DNA from: Rathayibacter rhapontici
GTDB taxonomy: Bacteria; Actinomycetota; Actinomycetes; Actinomycetales; Microbacteriaceae
Length of the DNA: 64,000 bases
Direction: 5' to 3'
Assembly (NCBI RefSeq): GCF_001995175.1
Contig: NZ_MUKN01000004.1
Coordinates: 1 to 64,000 of the forward strand
The stretch's first letter is position 1. Each line of letters starts with the position of its first letter. A program made the translations under genes and the position numbers. The notes below the pieces were generated by a model, which was not told the DNA's origin, did not search any database, and saw only the letters and a list, made by a program, of their open reading frames with translations. Of this stretch, positions 27,475-36,747 are shown piece by piece.

Positions 27475-27894
27475 GTGCACCTATCTGCAACTAATCAAAA
27501 AAGGTGGGAGCGCGCACTGGTGGCCGCCAGGACCGGGATCAACAGGGGTGACGAGCCAGAACAGGCTGCTCCCCCAGTTGGCGTACGGGCCCTTCGTCAG
27601 CGCCAGGTGCGGCTGTCCGACGAGCAGAAGACCAAGCTGGCAGCTGAGTACGCGGCCGGCGGGAACATCCGTCAGCTCGCCATGTCGTGGGGCGTGAGCC
27701 GCGAAGCAGTTCGCTCAGCACTCAAGCAGCAGCACGTTCCGGTGCGTCAGGTTGTACTGACGGAGAACCAGCTGGAGGATGCGGCGTCGATGAAGACGCG
27801 GGGTTGGTCGTTGAACCAGCTTGGTGCGCTCTACGGCGTCGATCCGAAGACGATGAAGGCGAGGCTCCTTGCGCGGGCTCAAGGATCGGAGTAG
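27475..27894 (+). CDS. small protein with two helix-turn-helix units
   Basis: A 139-residue protein (start uncertain; GTG 27475 is the most upstream). The recognisable part starts near residue 45: LSDEQKTKLAAEYAAGGNIR followed by [18 protein letters not shown], then a second unit [20 protein letters not shown] and [20 protein letters not shown]. This tandem HTH resembles the DNA-binding tails of serine recombinases and the small stand-alone actinobacterial proteins derived from them. It lies in a patch of lower GC and A-rich upstream sequence, suggesting acquired DNA. It overlaps the antisense membrane protein gene by about 170 bp, so one of the two ends is probably not real. Confidence 0.6.
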   Translation: MHLSATNQKRWERALVAARTGINRGDEPEQAAPPVGVRALRQRQVRLSDEQKTKLAAEYAAGGNIRQLAMSWGVSREAVRSALKQQHVPVRQVVLTENQLEDAASMKTRGWSLNQLGALYGVDPKTMKARLLARAQGSE

Positions 27895-28603
27895 AGACGA
27901 CCGCTGCCTTGCTGTCGTCTCGGACGTAGTCCGGGTTCTCCATCTGCCAGCGCACAAGGGCGAGGATCGCGCGGACGAGCTTCTTCTTGTCGATGCGCTG
28001 GGCGATGGGCACGATCGTCACATTGCTCAACGCTCCCCCGCCGCGCTTCCAGTCGTGTTGCTTCGCTTCCGAGACTGGGCTGTAAACCGGTGGAGGAGTT
28101 CGGTGCAGGCGGACCATCTTTTTGCGCAGCTCGTCCACGATGCCGGGGCATCGTCCGCACGGCCAGTGCCATCGGCCCCGGTTCGAAGGCAACCACGCGT
28201 TGCCGCGGTCCGCATGACGCACGAACGCGGAGGTGGTGAGCACGATGCCGCCCACGACGACGACTCCGAGGGCAGCGAGGACCGGCCCCACCGCGAGGCT
28301 CCCATGGCAGTGAGCGCCGCCCTCGAAGTGGCCGATTAGCAGTGCGACCATCGTGATCGCCGCGAGTCCACGATGCGAGCCCGGGCCGGTGTTTGACTGC
28401 ACGCCACTACGGGAGCCCGCGACCGACCACACTCCGCTGATGACCACCGCGACCGACCACACCACCGGCACCACCACGCCGACCAGCGCGCCATCGATCA
28501 TCGCGGCGACCATGACGAGTGACGCGACCAGCATCCTTCCATGCCCAGGCCGATGCTGGTCGGCGACAGTGCAGCACGTCGCGAGCACTGACGAACCGAG
28601 CAT
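27722..28603 (-). CDS. predicted multi-spanning membrane protein, unrecognised
   Basis: As read, 293 residues from ATG 28603 (TTG 28624 possible). Hydrophobic segments at about 1-15, 27-62 ([20 protein letters not shown] then [16 protein letters not shown]), 78-95 and 103-122 ([20 protein letters not shown]) are followed by a long charged cytosolic tail with [20 protein letters not shown] and [19 protein letters not shown] recognise no family. The true start may lie upstream in another frame, because an [15 protein letters not shown] stretch precedes it one frame away. The last third is antisense to the double-HTH gene and may not be translated. Codon quality is lower than in flanking genes. 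Confidence 0.4.
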   Translation of the reverse strand: MLGSSVLATCCTVADQHRPGHGRMLVASLVMVAAMIDGALVGVVVPVVWSVAVVISGVWSVAGSRSGVQSNTGPGSHRGLAAITMVALLIGHFEGGAHCHGSLAVGPVLAALGVVVVGGIVLTTSAFVRHADRGNAWLPSNRGRWHWPCGRCPGIVDELRKKMVRLHRTPPPVYSPVSEAKQHDWKRGGGALSNVTIVPIAQRIDKKKLVRAILALVRWQMENPDYVRDDSKAAVVSTPILEPAQGASPSSSSDRRRRAHQAGSTTNPASSSTPHPPAGSPSVQPDAPERAAA

Positions 28604-28710
28604 TGCGGCGGTGAGTACGACCAACCCGCGACGTGGGCGCCGGCGTCTCCGCCGTGGCTGTGCCCCGCGTGGTGGCCCGGAGCGCACTGCGCAGCATCTG
28701 CTGTGGAGGA

Positions 28711-28824
28711 AACATCGACCGTGAGGTTGCGGTCGAAGAAGCCGTCCGGCTTGAGGACGAAGCCCGCGGTGTCGACGGGCATGATGGGCCAGTCCTCGAG
28801 CCGCGGGAAGTGCGCAAGCCCGCC
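28711..28824 (-). pseudogene. remnant of a copper amine oxidase C-terminus
   Basis: One frame reads [18 protein letters not shown] followed by [20 protein letters not shown]. These are the last conserved residues of copper/topaquinone primary-amine oxidases (the HxPRxEDWPxMP and GFFDRNPxLDVP motifs). Nothing of the other 600 residues is present: upstream the match ends at a hairpin belonging to the next gene, downstream it runs into unrelated His-rich sequence. It is a gene fragment left by deletion or recombination, not a short gene. Confidence 0.75.
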
Positions 28825-28833
28825 GGGACCGGT

Positions 28834-28874
28834 GCTGCTCCTCGTCCGGCGGCATTGCCGCGACGAGGAGCAGC
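28834..28874 (-). terminator. terminator after the lectin-metalloprotease gene
   Basis: A 13-bp perfect stem (GCTGCTCCTCGTC / GACGAGGAGCAGC) with a 15-base loop that can pair further (CGGC/GCCG). It lies 50 bp beyond the stop of the minus-strand metalloprotease gene and marks the right edge of the amine oxidase remnant. Confidence 0.65.
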
Positions 28875-28924
28875 CGGCGCGGGTTCCCTCCGGGCCGTTC
28901 CGGCGGAGTCTCCCGCGCCGAGGG

Positions 28925-30541
28925 TCAGGCGCCGGTCAGCCTCCAGGCCTGCTTCACCGTCGCGGCCTGGTTCGCGGACGTGCAGGTCGTCTGGCTGATC
29001 CCCGCCCCGGCCGCCGTGCTGCCACCGGTGACGACGGCGCACTTGCTGCTGTGCCGCGCGATTAGCTGGAAGTCCTTCGCGGTGGCGCCGCTGTAAGTCG
29101 CCGCTCGAAGAGTGAACTGCTGATTCGTCCCACCGGTGCAGGTCCACTGCTGGACCGCTGCCCCGTTCGTGGTCGATGCCCCGCCGATGTCGAGGCACTT
29201 GCCGCTGTGGCGGTTGACGATCGTGTAGGTGTTGACGACACCGGGAACCCGGATGAAGGCGAACCGCTGCACGGCCGCGGTGCCGCACCCGTACTGCGCC
29301 TGCAGGTTCCCGTCGGCGGAGCTCCAGTTTGCGTTGTCCAGGCAGAGGCCGCTGTGCTGGGCGATCAGCGTGGTCTCGAACGCACGGCACGGTACGAACA
29401 CGTCGATGACGCCCTCGCCGTTGGACGCGGTGCCTTTGTACTCGACCCAGGCGCCGCCACCGAGGGTGACGCGCTCGTTCACCGCCGTGAGTTGGCGGTG
29501 GTCATCGCCGTCGTACGGGCGGGAGAGGACGGTGGGCGCGTCCCACTGGTTCGGGTCATTGCGCGTGATCTGCACGCCGTCGCGGTTGGGCTTGAACGCG
29601 AGCCCGGTGCCGTGGAGGTAGTTGTAGATATTGGCGTCGGCCTGGGCGCGGAAGTCGACCCAGTACCGCGCGGCTGGGTCGCGCGGGTCTGCGAAGGAGA
29701 TGGCTTCGCGGGCCTGGGCGGCGGCGCCCACGCTGGTCGCGTTCAGTGTGCGCACGGCGCCGCAGGTGGGCTCGTACCGTCGCGGGAGCATGCCGATCCG
29801 GTCGAGGGTCGCGGCGGGGAATGGGTTGAAGGTCCACGCTCCGCCCATGACGTCGAGACGGTTCCCGTACTCCGTGCGGTAGCAGTTCGCAGGGACGCCG
29901 GCTCCGAGGGTGCTGAAGTCCCATCCGCCGTCGCAGCCGATGCTCGAGGAGTGGAACATTGACATGTTGTGACCGAGCTCGTGAGCGACCGCGCTGGGAT
30001 CGGTCCCGGGCACGAAGGAACGGCCGCCGGCGTCGACGGCCCAGTTCTGCTCGCCGTTCGCCCAGTCAGGGCAGGGATCTCCGGGCGGGACCATCACCAC
30101 GAGGTGCTTCCCCGGGCCGCCCTGCCAGCCGATGCGCGGTTGGACCCAGTCCTGCAGGGTGCCTGCCCACGAGCACGGGGTGTCGTTGTCTACATACATC
30201 CAGTCGACCACTCGATCGACCTGCACCGTCACAGCGCCGTTCGTCTCGCGGCTCAGGAACGTCCCGGCGGATTCGACCGACTGCCGAGCCAGAGCGGTGT
30301 CGAACGACGGTGTGGTCCCCTGAGGAGCCACGAGCGCCACGGTGACGGAAAGGGTGTGCGGCTGGATCGGCTTCTCGACGACGCTCCATCCTGCCGGCGC
30401 GACGACGGCAGTCGCGGCGGCCGCCGCTGAAGGCGCCTGGGAGGCCCTCTCTGTCGCGGTCGCGGCGGGAGCCAGTGCTGTAGCGCACAAGCCGATGGTG
30501 ACCGCGCACGCGGCCAGGATCGAGGACAGTCGTTGTCTCAC
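28925..30541 (-). CDS. secreted metzincin protease with ricin-type lectin domain
   Basis: Extracellular zinc endopeptidase of 538 residues. Signal peptide about 1-35. Protease domain about 60-370 with [11 protein letters not shown] (HExxHxxxxxH, near residue 190) and the Met-turn in RLDVMGGAW. Residues about 385-538 form a ricin B/CBM13 beta-trefoil ([45 protein letters not shown]/QxW-like motifs), expected to bind galactose- or arabinose-containing glycans. I choose GTG 30541 because GGAG lies seven bases before it; the ATG two codons earlier abuts that site. It is divergent from the GH43 gene, and a LacI-type palindrome lies upstream of each. The protease paralog is at 36866-39147. Confidence 0.87.
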   Translation of the reverse strand: MRQRLSSILAACAVTIGLCATALAPAATATERASQAPSAAAAATAVVAPAGWSVVEKPIQPHTLSVTVALVAPQGTTPSFDTALARQSVESAGTFLSRETNGAVTVQVDRVVDWMYVDNDTPCSWAGTLQDWVQPRIGWQGGPGKHLVVMVPPGDPCPDWANGEQNWAVDAGGRSFVPGTDPSAVAHELGHNMSMFHSSSIGCDGGWDFSTLGAGVPANCYRTEYGNRLDVMGGAWTFNPFPAATLDRIGMLPRRYEPTCGAVRTLNATSVGAAAQAREAISFADPRDPAARYWVDFRAQADANIYNYLHGTGLAFKPNRDGVQITRNDPNQWDAPTVLSRPYDGDDHRQLTAVNERVTLGGGAWVEYKGTASNGEGVIDVFVPCRAFETTLIAQHSGLCLDNANWSSADGNLQAQYGCGTAAVQRFAFIRVPGVVNTYTIVNRHSGKCLDIGGASTTNGAAVQQWTCTGGTNQQFTLRAATYSGATAKDFQLIARHSSKCAVVTGGSTAAGAGISQTTCTSANQAATVKQAWRLTGA

Positions 30542-30583
30542 GGTCATCTCCAAACGGATGGGATCAGCCTCGTTGCCGATCCA

Positions 30584-30597
30584 TGTTGACGTGAACA
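30584..30597. promoter_or_regulatory. LacI-type operator, site 1
   Basis: TGTTGACGTGAACA is a near-palindrome with central CG, the typical LacI-family operator form. It lies 43 bp upstream of the lectin-metalloprotease start. Confidence 0.6.
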
Positions 30598-30770
30598 ATC
30601 GCAGAAGCGACAGCGGAAGTCACGTTAATAGTTTCAGTACAGATAACCGGAAGACCCTTGCGCGAGACGGTCGGTGATCCGAAATCGAACGAAGGTGAGG
30701 GAGTCTCTGCAGCCCATTGCGGCGTGTTCGAGCACGAGTTTTTCGTGTGCGTCGCGTGTCGGAAGCGCTA

Positions 30771-30784
30771 TGTTAACGTGAACA
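30771..30784. promoter_or_regulatory. LacI-type operator, site 2
   Basis: TGTTAACGTGAACA differs from site 1 by one base and lies 55 bp upstream of the GH43 gene. The two sites flank the 297-bp divergent promoter region, so a single LacI-family sugar regulator, not encoded in this window, could control both genes. An extra half-site CACGTTAAT is at 30621. Confidence 0.65.
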
Positions 30785-30838
30785 ATCCAGCTGCGGCTGG
30801 CCCCTTCCCCGCGCAATGGTGCCGATCTAGGAGCAAGA

Positions 30839-33800
30839 ATGAACAGATTCGTGAGGCCGGTCGTTCTCGCGACGGCCGTCGCACTCATCGTCCCCCTCGT
30901 GACGGCGCAGTCCGCTGCGGCCGCCCCGTCGGACAGCCTCGTGCTCCGGTACGCCCTGGACGAGACGAGCGGGACGGTGGCCGCCGACAGCTCCGGCAAC
31001 GGTCGCACCGGCACGCTCGTCAACGGGGCCTCCCCCCGCGGAGCGGCGGGTGTCGTGCTCGACGGCACCGACGACTATGTGAAGCTCCCCGACAACGTGC
31101 TCGCCGGCCTCACTTCGATCACCGTGAGCACCGATGTGCTCGTGAATCCGAACCAGGGCACTCCCTACTTCATCTGGGGCCTCGGCAACACGACGGGCGG
31201 AGCCGGCAACGGCTACCTGTTCACCACCGGCAACGGCTACAAGGCGTCCATCGCGACGGGCAACTGGAGCACCGAGCAGACCGTCGACTCCGGCGCGAAC
31301 CTCGCGCGCGGGGTGTGGAAGACGTTGACCTACACGCTCGACGACGCGACCGACACTGCGAAGCTCTACCTCGACGGCACCCAGGTCGCGCAGAAGACCG
31401 GAGTGACGATCACCCCGGCGGCCATCGGCGGAGGCGTCACCACGGCCAACGCGATCGGCCGCTCCGTCTACACGGGTGACAAGACCCTCGCCGGATCAGT
31501 CCGCGACTTCCGCCTCTACAGCACGGCGCTCAGTGCCGCGGAGATCTCGACCCTTCAGGCCTCCGACGCGACGCGCGTCTCGCGCGACTCGACCGCGCTG
31601 AACCTCGGCGATCTTTCCTCGGTCACGGCGGATCTCACCCTGCCGACGAGCGGGGCGAACGGTTCGACGATCAGCTGGGCGTCCAGCAGCCCGTCCGTCG
31701 TCTCGACCAGCGGAGTCGTCACCCCGCCCGCCTCGGGCGTGTCGTCCGTGACGCTCACCGCCACGACGACCCGCGGCTCCGCCACGGCGACCCGCACCTT
31801 CACCGCGACCGTCCCGGCGAAGGACGTCAACGCCGACGCCCAGAGGGCCCTCGACGCGCTCAGCCTCGTCAACCCGAGCGACGTCCGCGGCAACATCACC
31901 CTCCCCGCCAAGGCCGGCGCATACGACGTCGCCTGGTCCTCGTCGAACACCGCAGTCGTCAGTGCGACCGGCGTCGTCACGCGCCAGACCGCCTCGACCG
32001 CGGTCACTCTCACCGCGAAGATCGCCGGCACCACCGCCACCCGGTCGCTGCCCGTGACCGTGACCGCCGCGCCCGCCGGTCTGGACACCGACTACGACGC
32101 CGGCTACCTCTGGACCCACTTCGCCTCGACCGACTACGAGAAGATCTACTTCGGCTCGAGCTCCGACGGCCTGCACTGGTCCAAGCTCAACGGCGACAAG
32201 GCGATCCTCGCCAACCTGGCCGGCACCCTCGGCGTCCGCGACCCTCACCTCGTGCGCTCCCCCGCGGGCGACGAGTACTGGATCCTCGGCACCGACCTGC
32301 ACGCCGAGGGCACGGCCGGCGGAGGCTCCTGGGACCAGGTGAACGCCAGCCAGAAGCTCGTCGTCTGGCGATCCACGGATCTCGTCAACTGGAGCGACCA
32401 GAGCCTCGTCTTCGCCGGGGCGCCCAATGCGGGGAACGTCTGGGCTCCCGAGGCGATGTGGGACGAGACCACGGGGCAGTACTACGTCTACTGGTCCGGC
32501 CGCGACAAGACGCAGGTCGACACCGACGAGTGGGCGCTGCGCGTCTACGTCAGCACCACCCGCGACTTCGTGAACTTCTCGACGCCGACGGTCTGGCTTG
32601 ACGAGAACTCGTCGACCAACAACGCCGACGGTCCGAACATCATCGACACCACCATCGCGAAGGAGGGCAGCACCTACTACCGCTTCTCGACCTCCGACTG
32701 GCGCACCGTCGTCGACACCGCCTCGAGCCTCGCCGGTCCGTGGACCCGGGTCATCGCGCCCGGGCAGGAGACGTCCCGCGGCCTCTCGGACCACCTCGAG
32801 GGCCTCACCGTCTACCAGCTGCCCGACGGCCGCTGGGTCGTGATGGGAGACTCCTTCGGCTACTCCGCCTACGTCACCGACTCGCTCGCGAGCATGCAGT
32901 TCACCGCCCTGCCCGTCGGCACGAGCGGAGCGAACAGATACTCCTTCTCCAAGCCCTTCCGTCACGGCTCGGTGCTGCGGCTCTCGAGCGCCGAGGAATC
33001 GCGCCTCCTGGCCGCGTACGGCACCCCGACCGGCCCGGCACCCAAGCCCGCGAACTCCGCGGGCGAGATCCTCCGCTACTCCTTCGACGGAGGATCCGGC
33101 ACCACCGTGCAGGACGTGTCCGGCAACGGACTGAATGGCACGATCGTCTCCGGAGGCACCTGGCAGACCGGCTCGGTGAAGCTCGACGGCACCGACGACT
33201 ACATCAAGCTGCCGAACGACCTCCTCGCCGGAGTGACCGACGTCACCGTGCAGGCGGACGTGTGGATCGACTCCGCGCAGAGCGGCGCCTACTTCATCTA
33301 CGGTCTGGGCAACACGACCGCGGGTGCCGGCGACGGTTACCTGTTCACGTCGGGCAACAACTACCGCACCAGCCTCGCGACCGGCAACTGGACGACCGAG
33401 CAGACCGTCGGCTCGGGTTCCGCTCTGCCGCGCGGCCGGTGGGCGCAGCTCACCTACACGCTCTCGGGCACCACGGCGACGATCTACCTCGACGGCGTGC
33501 GAGTCGGTTCGGGCACGGTCACGACCGACCCGAAGGACATCGGAGGCGGCACGACGACGGCGAACACGATCGGCCGCTCGAACTACGACGGCGACAACCG
33601 CTTCCGCGGTCAGATCCGCGAGTTCGCGATCTACAACCGGGCGCTGAGCTCCTCCGAGGTGCTCTCCTCCTCGGGCAACAGCACGGTGCTGGCCGACGCG
33701 ACCCTCACCGGCGACGTCCTCAAGGTGCCGGCGGTCCTCGACCAGGCGAACCGCGTCGTCACCTTCCCGGTCAAGCCGGGCACCGACCGCTCGGCCCTCA

Positions 33801-35407
33801 CGCCGACCTTCTCGACCGCGACGGGAGTCACCGCCAGCCCGGCGTCCGGCACCGTCCGCGACCTGCGCACCCCGCAGACCGTCGTCCTGACCCCCACCGG
33901 CGGTGGCGCGAGCACCACGTGGACGATGAAGGCCGTCGAGATGAAGAGCCCGGTGATCCCCGGTCTCTACGCCGACCCGAACATCGTCGCGTTCGGCGAC
34001 ACCTTCTACATCTACGCGACGTCCGACGGGTTCCCGGGCTGGGGCGGCAAGACGTTCTACGTCTGGTCCTCCAAGAACCTCGTCGACTGGACGCGCTCGG
34101 CGCAGCCGATCCTCACCCTCGACGGCCAGAACGGGAACGTCCCCTGGGCGACCGGCAACGCGTGGGCGCCGACGATCACCGAGAAGGGCGGGAAGTACTA
34201 CTTCTACTTCTCGGGCCACAACGCCTCGCTCGACCGCAAGACGATCGGAGTGGCCGTCGCCGACAGCCCCACCGGCCCCTTCACCGCTCAGCCCACCGCG
34301 ATGATCACCAACGGCGAGTCCGTGACCTCGGGTCAGGCCATCGACCCGGCCGCATTCACCGACCCCGCCACCGGCAAGAGCTACCTCTTCTGGGGCAACG
34401 GGGCGCCCGTCTACGGCGAGCTGTCCGACGACATGCTCTCGATCAAGGCCGGCACCATCAAGCGGATGAGCGGACTGACCGACTACCGCGAGGGCAGCTT
34501 CGTCAACTACCGCCAGGGGCTGTACCACCTGACCTACTCGATCGACGACACCGGCTCCGAGAACTACAAGGTCGGCTACGCCACCTCGACGAGCGTCGAC
34601 GGCCCGTGGACCTACCGCGGCGTCCTCCTCGAGAAGAACCCGTCGCTGGGCATCCTCGCGACCGGCCACAACTCGATCGTCAACGTCCCCGGCACCGACG
34701 ACTGGTACATCGCGTACCACCGGTTCGCGATGCCCGGTGGAGACGGCCAGCACCGCGAGACCACGATCGACCGCGTCACCTTCGACCCGGCGACCGGGCT
34801 CATGCAGAAGGTCGTCCCGACCCTCGAGAGCGTCGCACCGCAGACCATCACCGACCCGGCGCCGCTGCGTGCGACGATCACCGGTGCGGCGACGGTCGGC
34901 ACGACGCTGACCGCGACCGCCTCGACTCCCTGGACCGCCACGGCGTACCAGTGGAAGCGCGGCGGAGTGGACATCGCCGGCGCGACCGCGTCGACGTACG
35001 TCCTCACCGCGGCCGACCGCGGCACGGTGGTCTCGGTGACGGTGTCGGCGACCAAGCCCGGCTGGTCCCCCGCCACGGCGACGACGCAGACCAGCACCGT
35101 CACCGACGCGGCTCCGACACTCAACATGACCGCGACCGCGAGCACGCGCTGCATCTCGGGCAAGGTCACCCTGACGGTCACCAGCCGGAACGACAGCACC
35201 GTCCCGCTGACCATGACGCACACCTCGTCCTCCGGGACGAAGTCGTACACGGCCGTCGCGCCGGGCAAGAGCGCGACGACCGCATGGTCGACCCGGGCGA
35301 CGAGCATCCCCGCCGGCACGGTGACGGTGACCGCGTCCGGAACCGTCGGAGGGAGCCCCGCGAGCACGGTCGCGACGCCGTCCTACGCGGCGAAGTCCTG
35401 CGGATAG
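30839..35407 (+). CDS. secreted multidomain arabinanase-like protein: two LamG and two GH43 modules
   Basis: Extracellular glycoside hydrolase of 1522 residues. Order: signal peptide 1-29; LamG/concanavalin-like 30-240; two short atrophied Ig-like repeats 240-410; GH43-like beta-propeller I about 414-735 (LGVRDPHLVRSPAGDEYWIL, DGPNIIDTTI, SDHLEGLTVY); LamG II 745-950, very similar to LamG I (GTDDYIKLPN vs GTDDYVKLPD); a linker; GH43 propeller II about 1040-1330 with the catalytic set ADPNIV, IDPAAF and REGSF; two Ig-like domains to the end. Propeller II has the canonical acid/base residues; propeller I is divergent. Substrate is probably arabinan or arabinoxylan. Upstream operator 30771-30784. 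Confidence 0.88.
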   Translation: MNRFVRPVVLATAVALIVPLVTAQSAAAAPSDSLVLRYALDETSGTVAADSSGNGRTGTLVNGASPRGAAGVVLDGTDDYVKLPDNVLAGLTSITVSTDVLVNPNQGTPYFIWGLGNTTGGAGNGYLFTTGNGYKASIATGNWSTEQTVDSGANLARGVWKTLTYTLDDATDTAKLYLDGTQVAQKTGVTITPAAIGGGVTTANAIGRSVYTGDKTLAGSVRDFRLYSTALSAAEISTLQASDATRVSRDSTALNLGDLSSVTADLTLPTSGANGSTISWASSSPSVVSTSGVVTPPASGVSSVTLTATTTRGSATATRTFTATVPAKDVNADAQRALDALSLVNPSDVRGNITLPAKAGAYDVAWSSSNTAVVSATGVVTRQTASTAVTLTAKIAGTTATRSLPVTVTAAPAGLDTDYDAGYLWTHFASTDYEKIYFGSSSDGLHWSKLNGDKAILANLAGTLGVRDPHLVRSPAGDEYWILGTDLHAEGTAGGGSWDQVNASQKLVVWRSTDLVNWSDQSLVFAGAPNAGNVWAPEAMWDETTGQYYVYWSGRDKTQVDTDEWALRVYVSTTRDFVNFSTPTVWLDENSSTNNADGPNIIDTTIAKEGSTYYRFSTSDWRTVVDTASSLAGPWTRVIAPGQETSRGLSDHLEGLTVYQLPDGRWVVMGDSFGYSAYVTDSLASMQFTALPVGTSGANRYSFSKPFRHGSVLRLSSAEESRLLAAYGTPTGPAPKPANSAGEILRYSFDGGSGTTVQDVSGNGLNGTIVSGGTWQTGSVKLDGTDDYIKLPNDLLAGVTDVTVQADVWIDSAQSGAYFIYGLGNTTAGAGDGYLFTSGNNYRTSLATGNWTTEQTVGSGSALPRGRWAQLTYTLSGTTATIYLDGVRVGSGTVTTDPKDIGGGTTTANTIGRSNYDGDNRFRGQIREFAIYNRALSSSEVLSSSGNSTVLADATLTGDVLKVPAVLDQANRVVTFPVKPGTDRSALTPTFSTATGVTASPASGTVRDLRTPQTVVLTPTGGGASTTWTMKAVEMKSPVIPGLYADPNIVAFGDTFYIYATSDGFPGWGGKTFYVWSSKNLVDWTRSAQPILTLDGQNGNVPWATGNAWAPTITEKGGKYYFYFSGHNASLDRKTIGVAVADSPTGPFTAQPTAMITNGESVTSGQAIDPAAFTDPATGKSYLFWGNGAPVYGELSDDMLSIKAGTIKRMSGLTDYREGSFVNYRQGLYHLTYSIDDTGSENYKVGYATSTSVDGPWTYRGVLLEKNPSLGILATGHNSIVNVPGTDDWYIAYHRFAMPGGDGQHRETTIDRVTFDPATGLMQKVVPTLESVAPQTITDPAPLRATITGAATVGTTLTATASTPWTATAYQWKRGGVDIAGATASTYVLTAADRGTVVSVTVSATKPGWSPATATTQTSTVTDAAPTLNMTATASTRCISGKVTLTVTSRNDSTVPLTMTHTSSSGTKSYTAVAPGKSATTAWSTRATSIPAGTVTVTASGTVGGSPASTVATPSYAAKSCG

Positions 35408-35410
35408 CAC

Positions 35411-35452
35411 GGATCGGCGGCGGACGGACCACTCCTCGCCCGCCGCCGATCC
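35411..35452 (+). terminator. terminator after the GH43 gene
   Basis: A 13-bp perfect stem (GGATCGGCGGCGG / CCGCCGCCGATCC) with a 16-base loop begins four bases after the stop codon. Confidence 0.75.
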
Positions 35453-35524
35453 GCCCGACGCGGTCCAGTCGCCTCTGGTTCGCGTCGGCAACCGTGTCAG
35501 CACTGGTCCACGAGGAGCGAAGGA

Positions 35525-35766
35525 ATGACGGGACGACGAACTTCGACTCCTGGATGGAGCACCTCGAGGAGCCCGGCTCCGAGAGCAGAGTCGTCATCCA
35601 CGCCGTCGGTGCCCTCAGCGCTCGCCTCAGGATTTCGGCCGACGCCGCCTACGCGGCGCTGCGCGAGGAGGCGGAACTCGGAGGCCGCCTCCTCGCGGAC
35701 GTCGCACGCGAGGCCGTCGATCTTCCGCGTCCAGCGCTCTCGCCACCCGCCGTGGCGCCGGAGTGA
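35525..35766 (+). CDS. small ANTAR-like RNA-binding protein (start region probably frame-broken)
   Basis: A protein of about 80 residues consisting almost only of an ANTAR-type three-helix unit: VVIHAVGALSARLRISADAA then YAALREEAELGGRLLADVAR and EAVD. ANTAR domains bind paired hairpins in nascent RNA and prevent termination. The ATG at 35525 has an AAGGA ribosome site, but the domain lies in another frame; a missing base near 35531 would give M-T-x-TTNFDSWMEHLEEPG. Otherwise ATG 35554 in the domain frame must be used. No sensor domain is present. It follows the GH43 terminator and has no obvious partner. Confidence 0.6.
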
Positions 35767-35960
35767 CGAGTAGCGGGCGAGTCCTAGCTCGTCCGATCAC
35801 TACAGGTCGCTCGGGGGACGGGAGCGCGCCACCCGCCGATGACATTGTCGGCCTGTCCAGCGCCGACGAGTCCCGAGTCGCGTTTCGACGCAGCGTTGCG
35901 GGTGTCCTGCGGAGTCTCGGCTCCGCCGAAGCGCTGGGAATGGACGACGCGGTCGAGCAG

Positions 35961-36078
35961 TGGCTGCTCGACCGCGTCGGTTCGTGGGGGATGTCGGAGC
36001 CTCCCGGTGTCACTCGAAGTGGCTGCTCGACCGCGTCGGTTCGTGGGGGATGTCGGAGCCTCCCGGTGTCACTCGAAG
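35961..36078. repeat. perfect 59-bp tandem duplication
   Basis: Unit 35961-36019 (TGGCTGCTCGACCGCGTCGG ... CACTCGAAG) is repeated exactly at 36020-36078. The last ten bases of each copy are the stop codon and final codons of the minus-strand WxL-like gene, so the duplication copied the 3' end of that gene. Together with the flanks this fills the 302-bp space between the ANTAR gene and the WxL-like gene; I see no gene there. Confidence 0.9.
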
Positions 36079-36686
36079 AGGGACAGGGTGAGGGTGGACG
36101 AGTAGTCGCCGGCCTCGACCGTGGGTGCGGTCCTCAGGAAGAGGTCCGCGTTCGCGGTGAAGGGGCCGGTTGGAGCGACCTCGGCCGACTCGTTGGTGAG
36201 AGCCAGGAGCTCCTGGTCGACCAGGCCGACGGCGTCCTCGCCCTCGTCGACGATCGTCTCGACGCGGTCGCCCTCGGCCACCAGGCCGGTGTCGCCGCCG
36301 TCGATCAGTCGGGGCTGCCAACCGAGGTTCGCGGCGGGGATGACGTCTCCGGCGGTGTTGGTGAAGTCGGACGTGGATCCGACGACGTACCAGCCGGCCT
36401 CCGCGGGGATGTCCTCCGGGTCGCGGGTGTCGGTGACGGTGACGGTGGGCAGGGTGCCCGTGAACTGGCGGATGACGGAGGTGGAGCCCTCCTCGGTCAG
36501 CTCGGTGGAGTCGCCGGCGACGGTCATCGACAGCGTGCCGCCTCCGGGCAGCTCGGTGATCTCGACGTTGACGTCGACGTCGTTGGAGTCGAGCTCGGCG
36601 GCCATCGCGGTGCCGGCGACGCCGAGGAGGAGGAAGCCGCCGGCGAGGCCGGCCACTCCGCGGGAGACGATCGTTCGGGTGTTCAT
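36069..36686 (-). CDS. secreted WxL-like surface protein
   Basis: Exported protein of 205 residues with a signal peptide (about 1-29, VAGLAGGFLLLGVAGTAMAA). The mature part is all-beta and acidic; it contains SDVDV-like strands, TVTVTDTRDPEDIPAEAGWY, a second Trp in IPAANLGWQPRL, and the ending AGDYSSTLTLSLFE. The two Trp motifs and the terminal xYxxTLxxxL pattern resemble WxL domains, which bind peptidoglycan non-covalently in Gram-positives. This assignment is moderate. Within the protease island, a wall-binding protein may be a scaffold or substrate. Its 3' end lies in a fresh 59-bp duplication. Confidence 0.6.
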   Translation of the reverse strand: MNTRTIVSRGVAGLAGGFLLLGVAGTAMAAELDSNDVDVNVEITELPGGGTLSMTVAGDSTELTEEGSTSVIRQFTGTLPTVTVTDTRDPEDIPAEAGWYVVGSTSDFTNTAGDVIPAANLGWQPRLIDGGDTGLVAEGDRVETIVDEGEDAVGLVDQELLALTNESAEVAPTGPFTANADLFLRTAPTVEAGDYSSTLTLSLFE

Positions 36687-36747
36687 TGCGGGTCCGTTCT
36701 CTGGGGCAGTGCTTCCGCCGCAGGAGGTCTGTCGTAGGGAGGGGCGT

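Noticed and set aside
31496..35503. A 1335-codon open frame antisense to the GH43 gene
   Set aside because: Translation is low-complexity Arg/Gly/Val and the sense frame has signal peptide, repeats and catalytic motifs.
35961..36078. CRISPR-like repeat
   Set aside because: Two adjacent identical 59-bp copies without spacers; it is a tandem duplication. No CRISPR array or cas gene was seen anywhere in the window.
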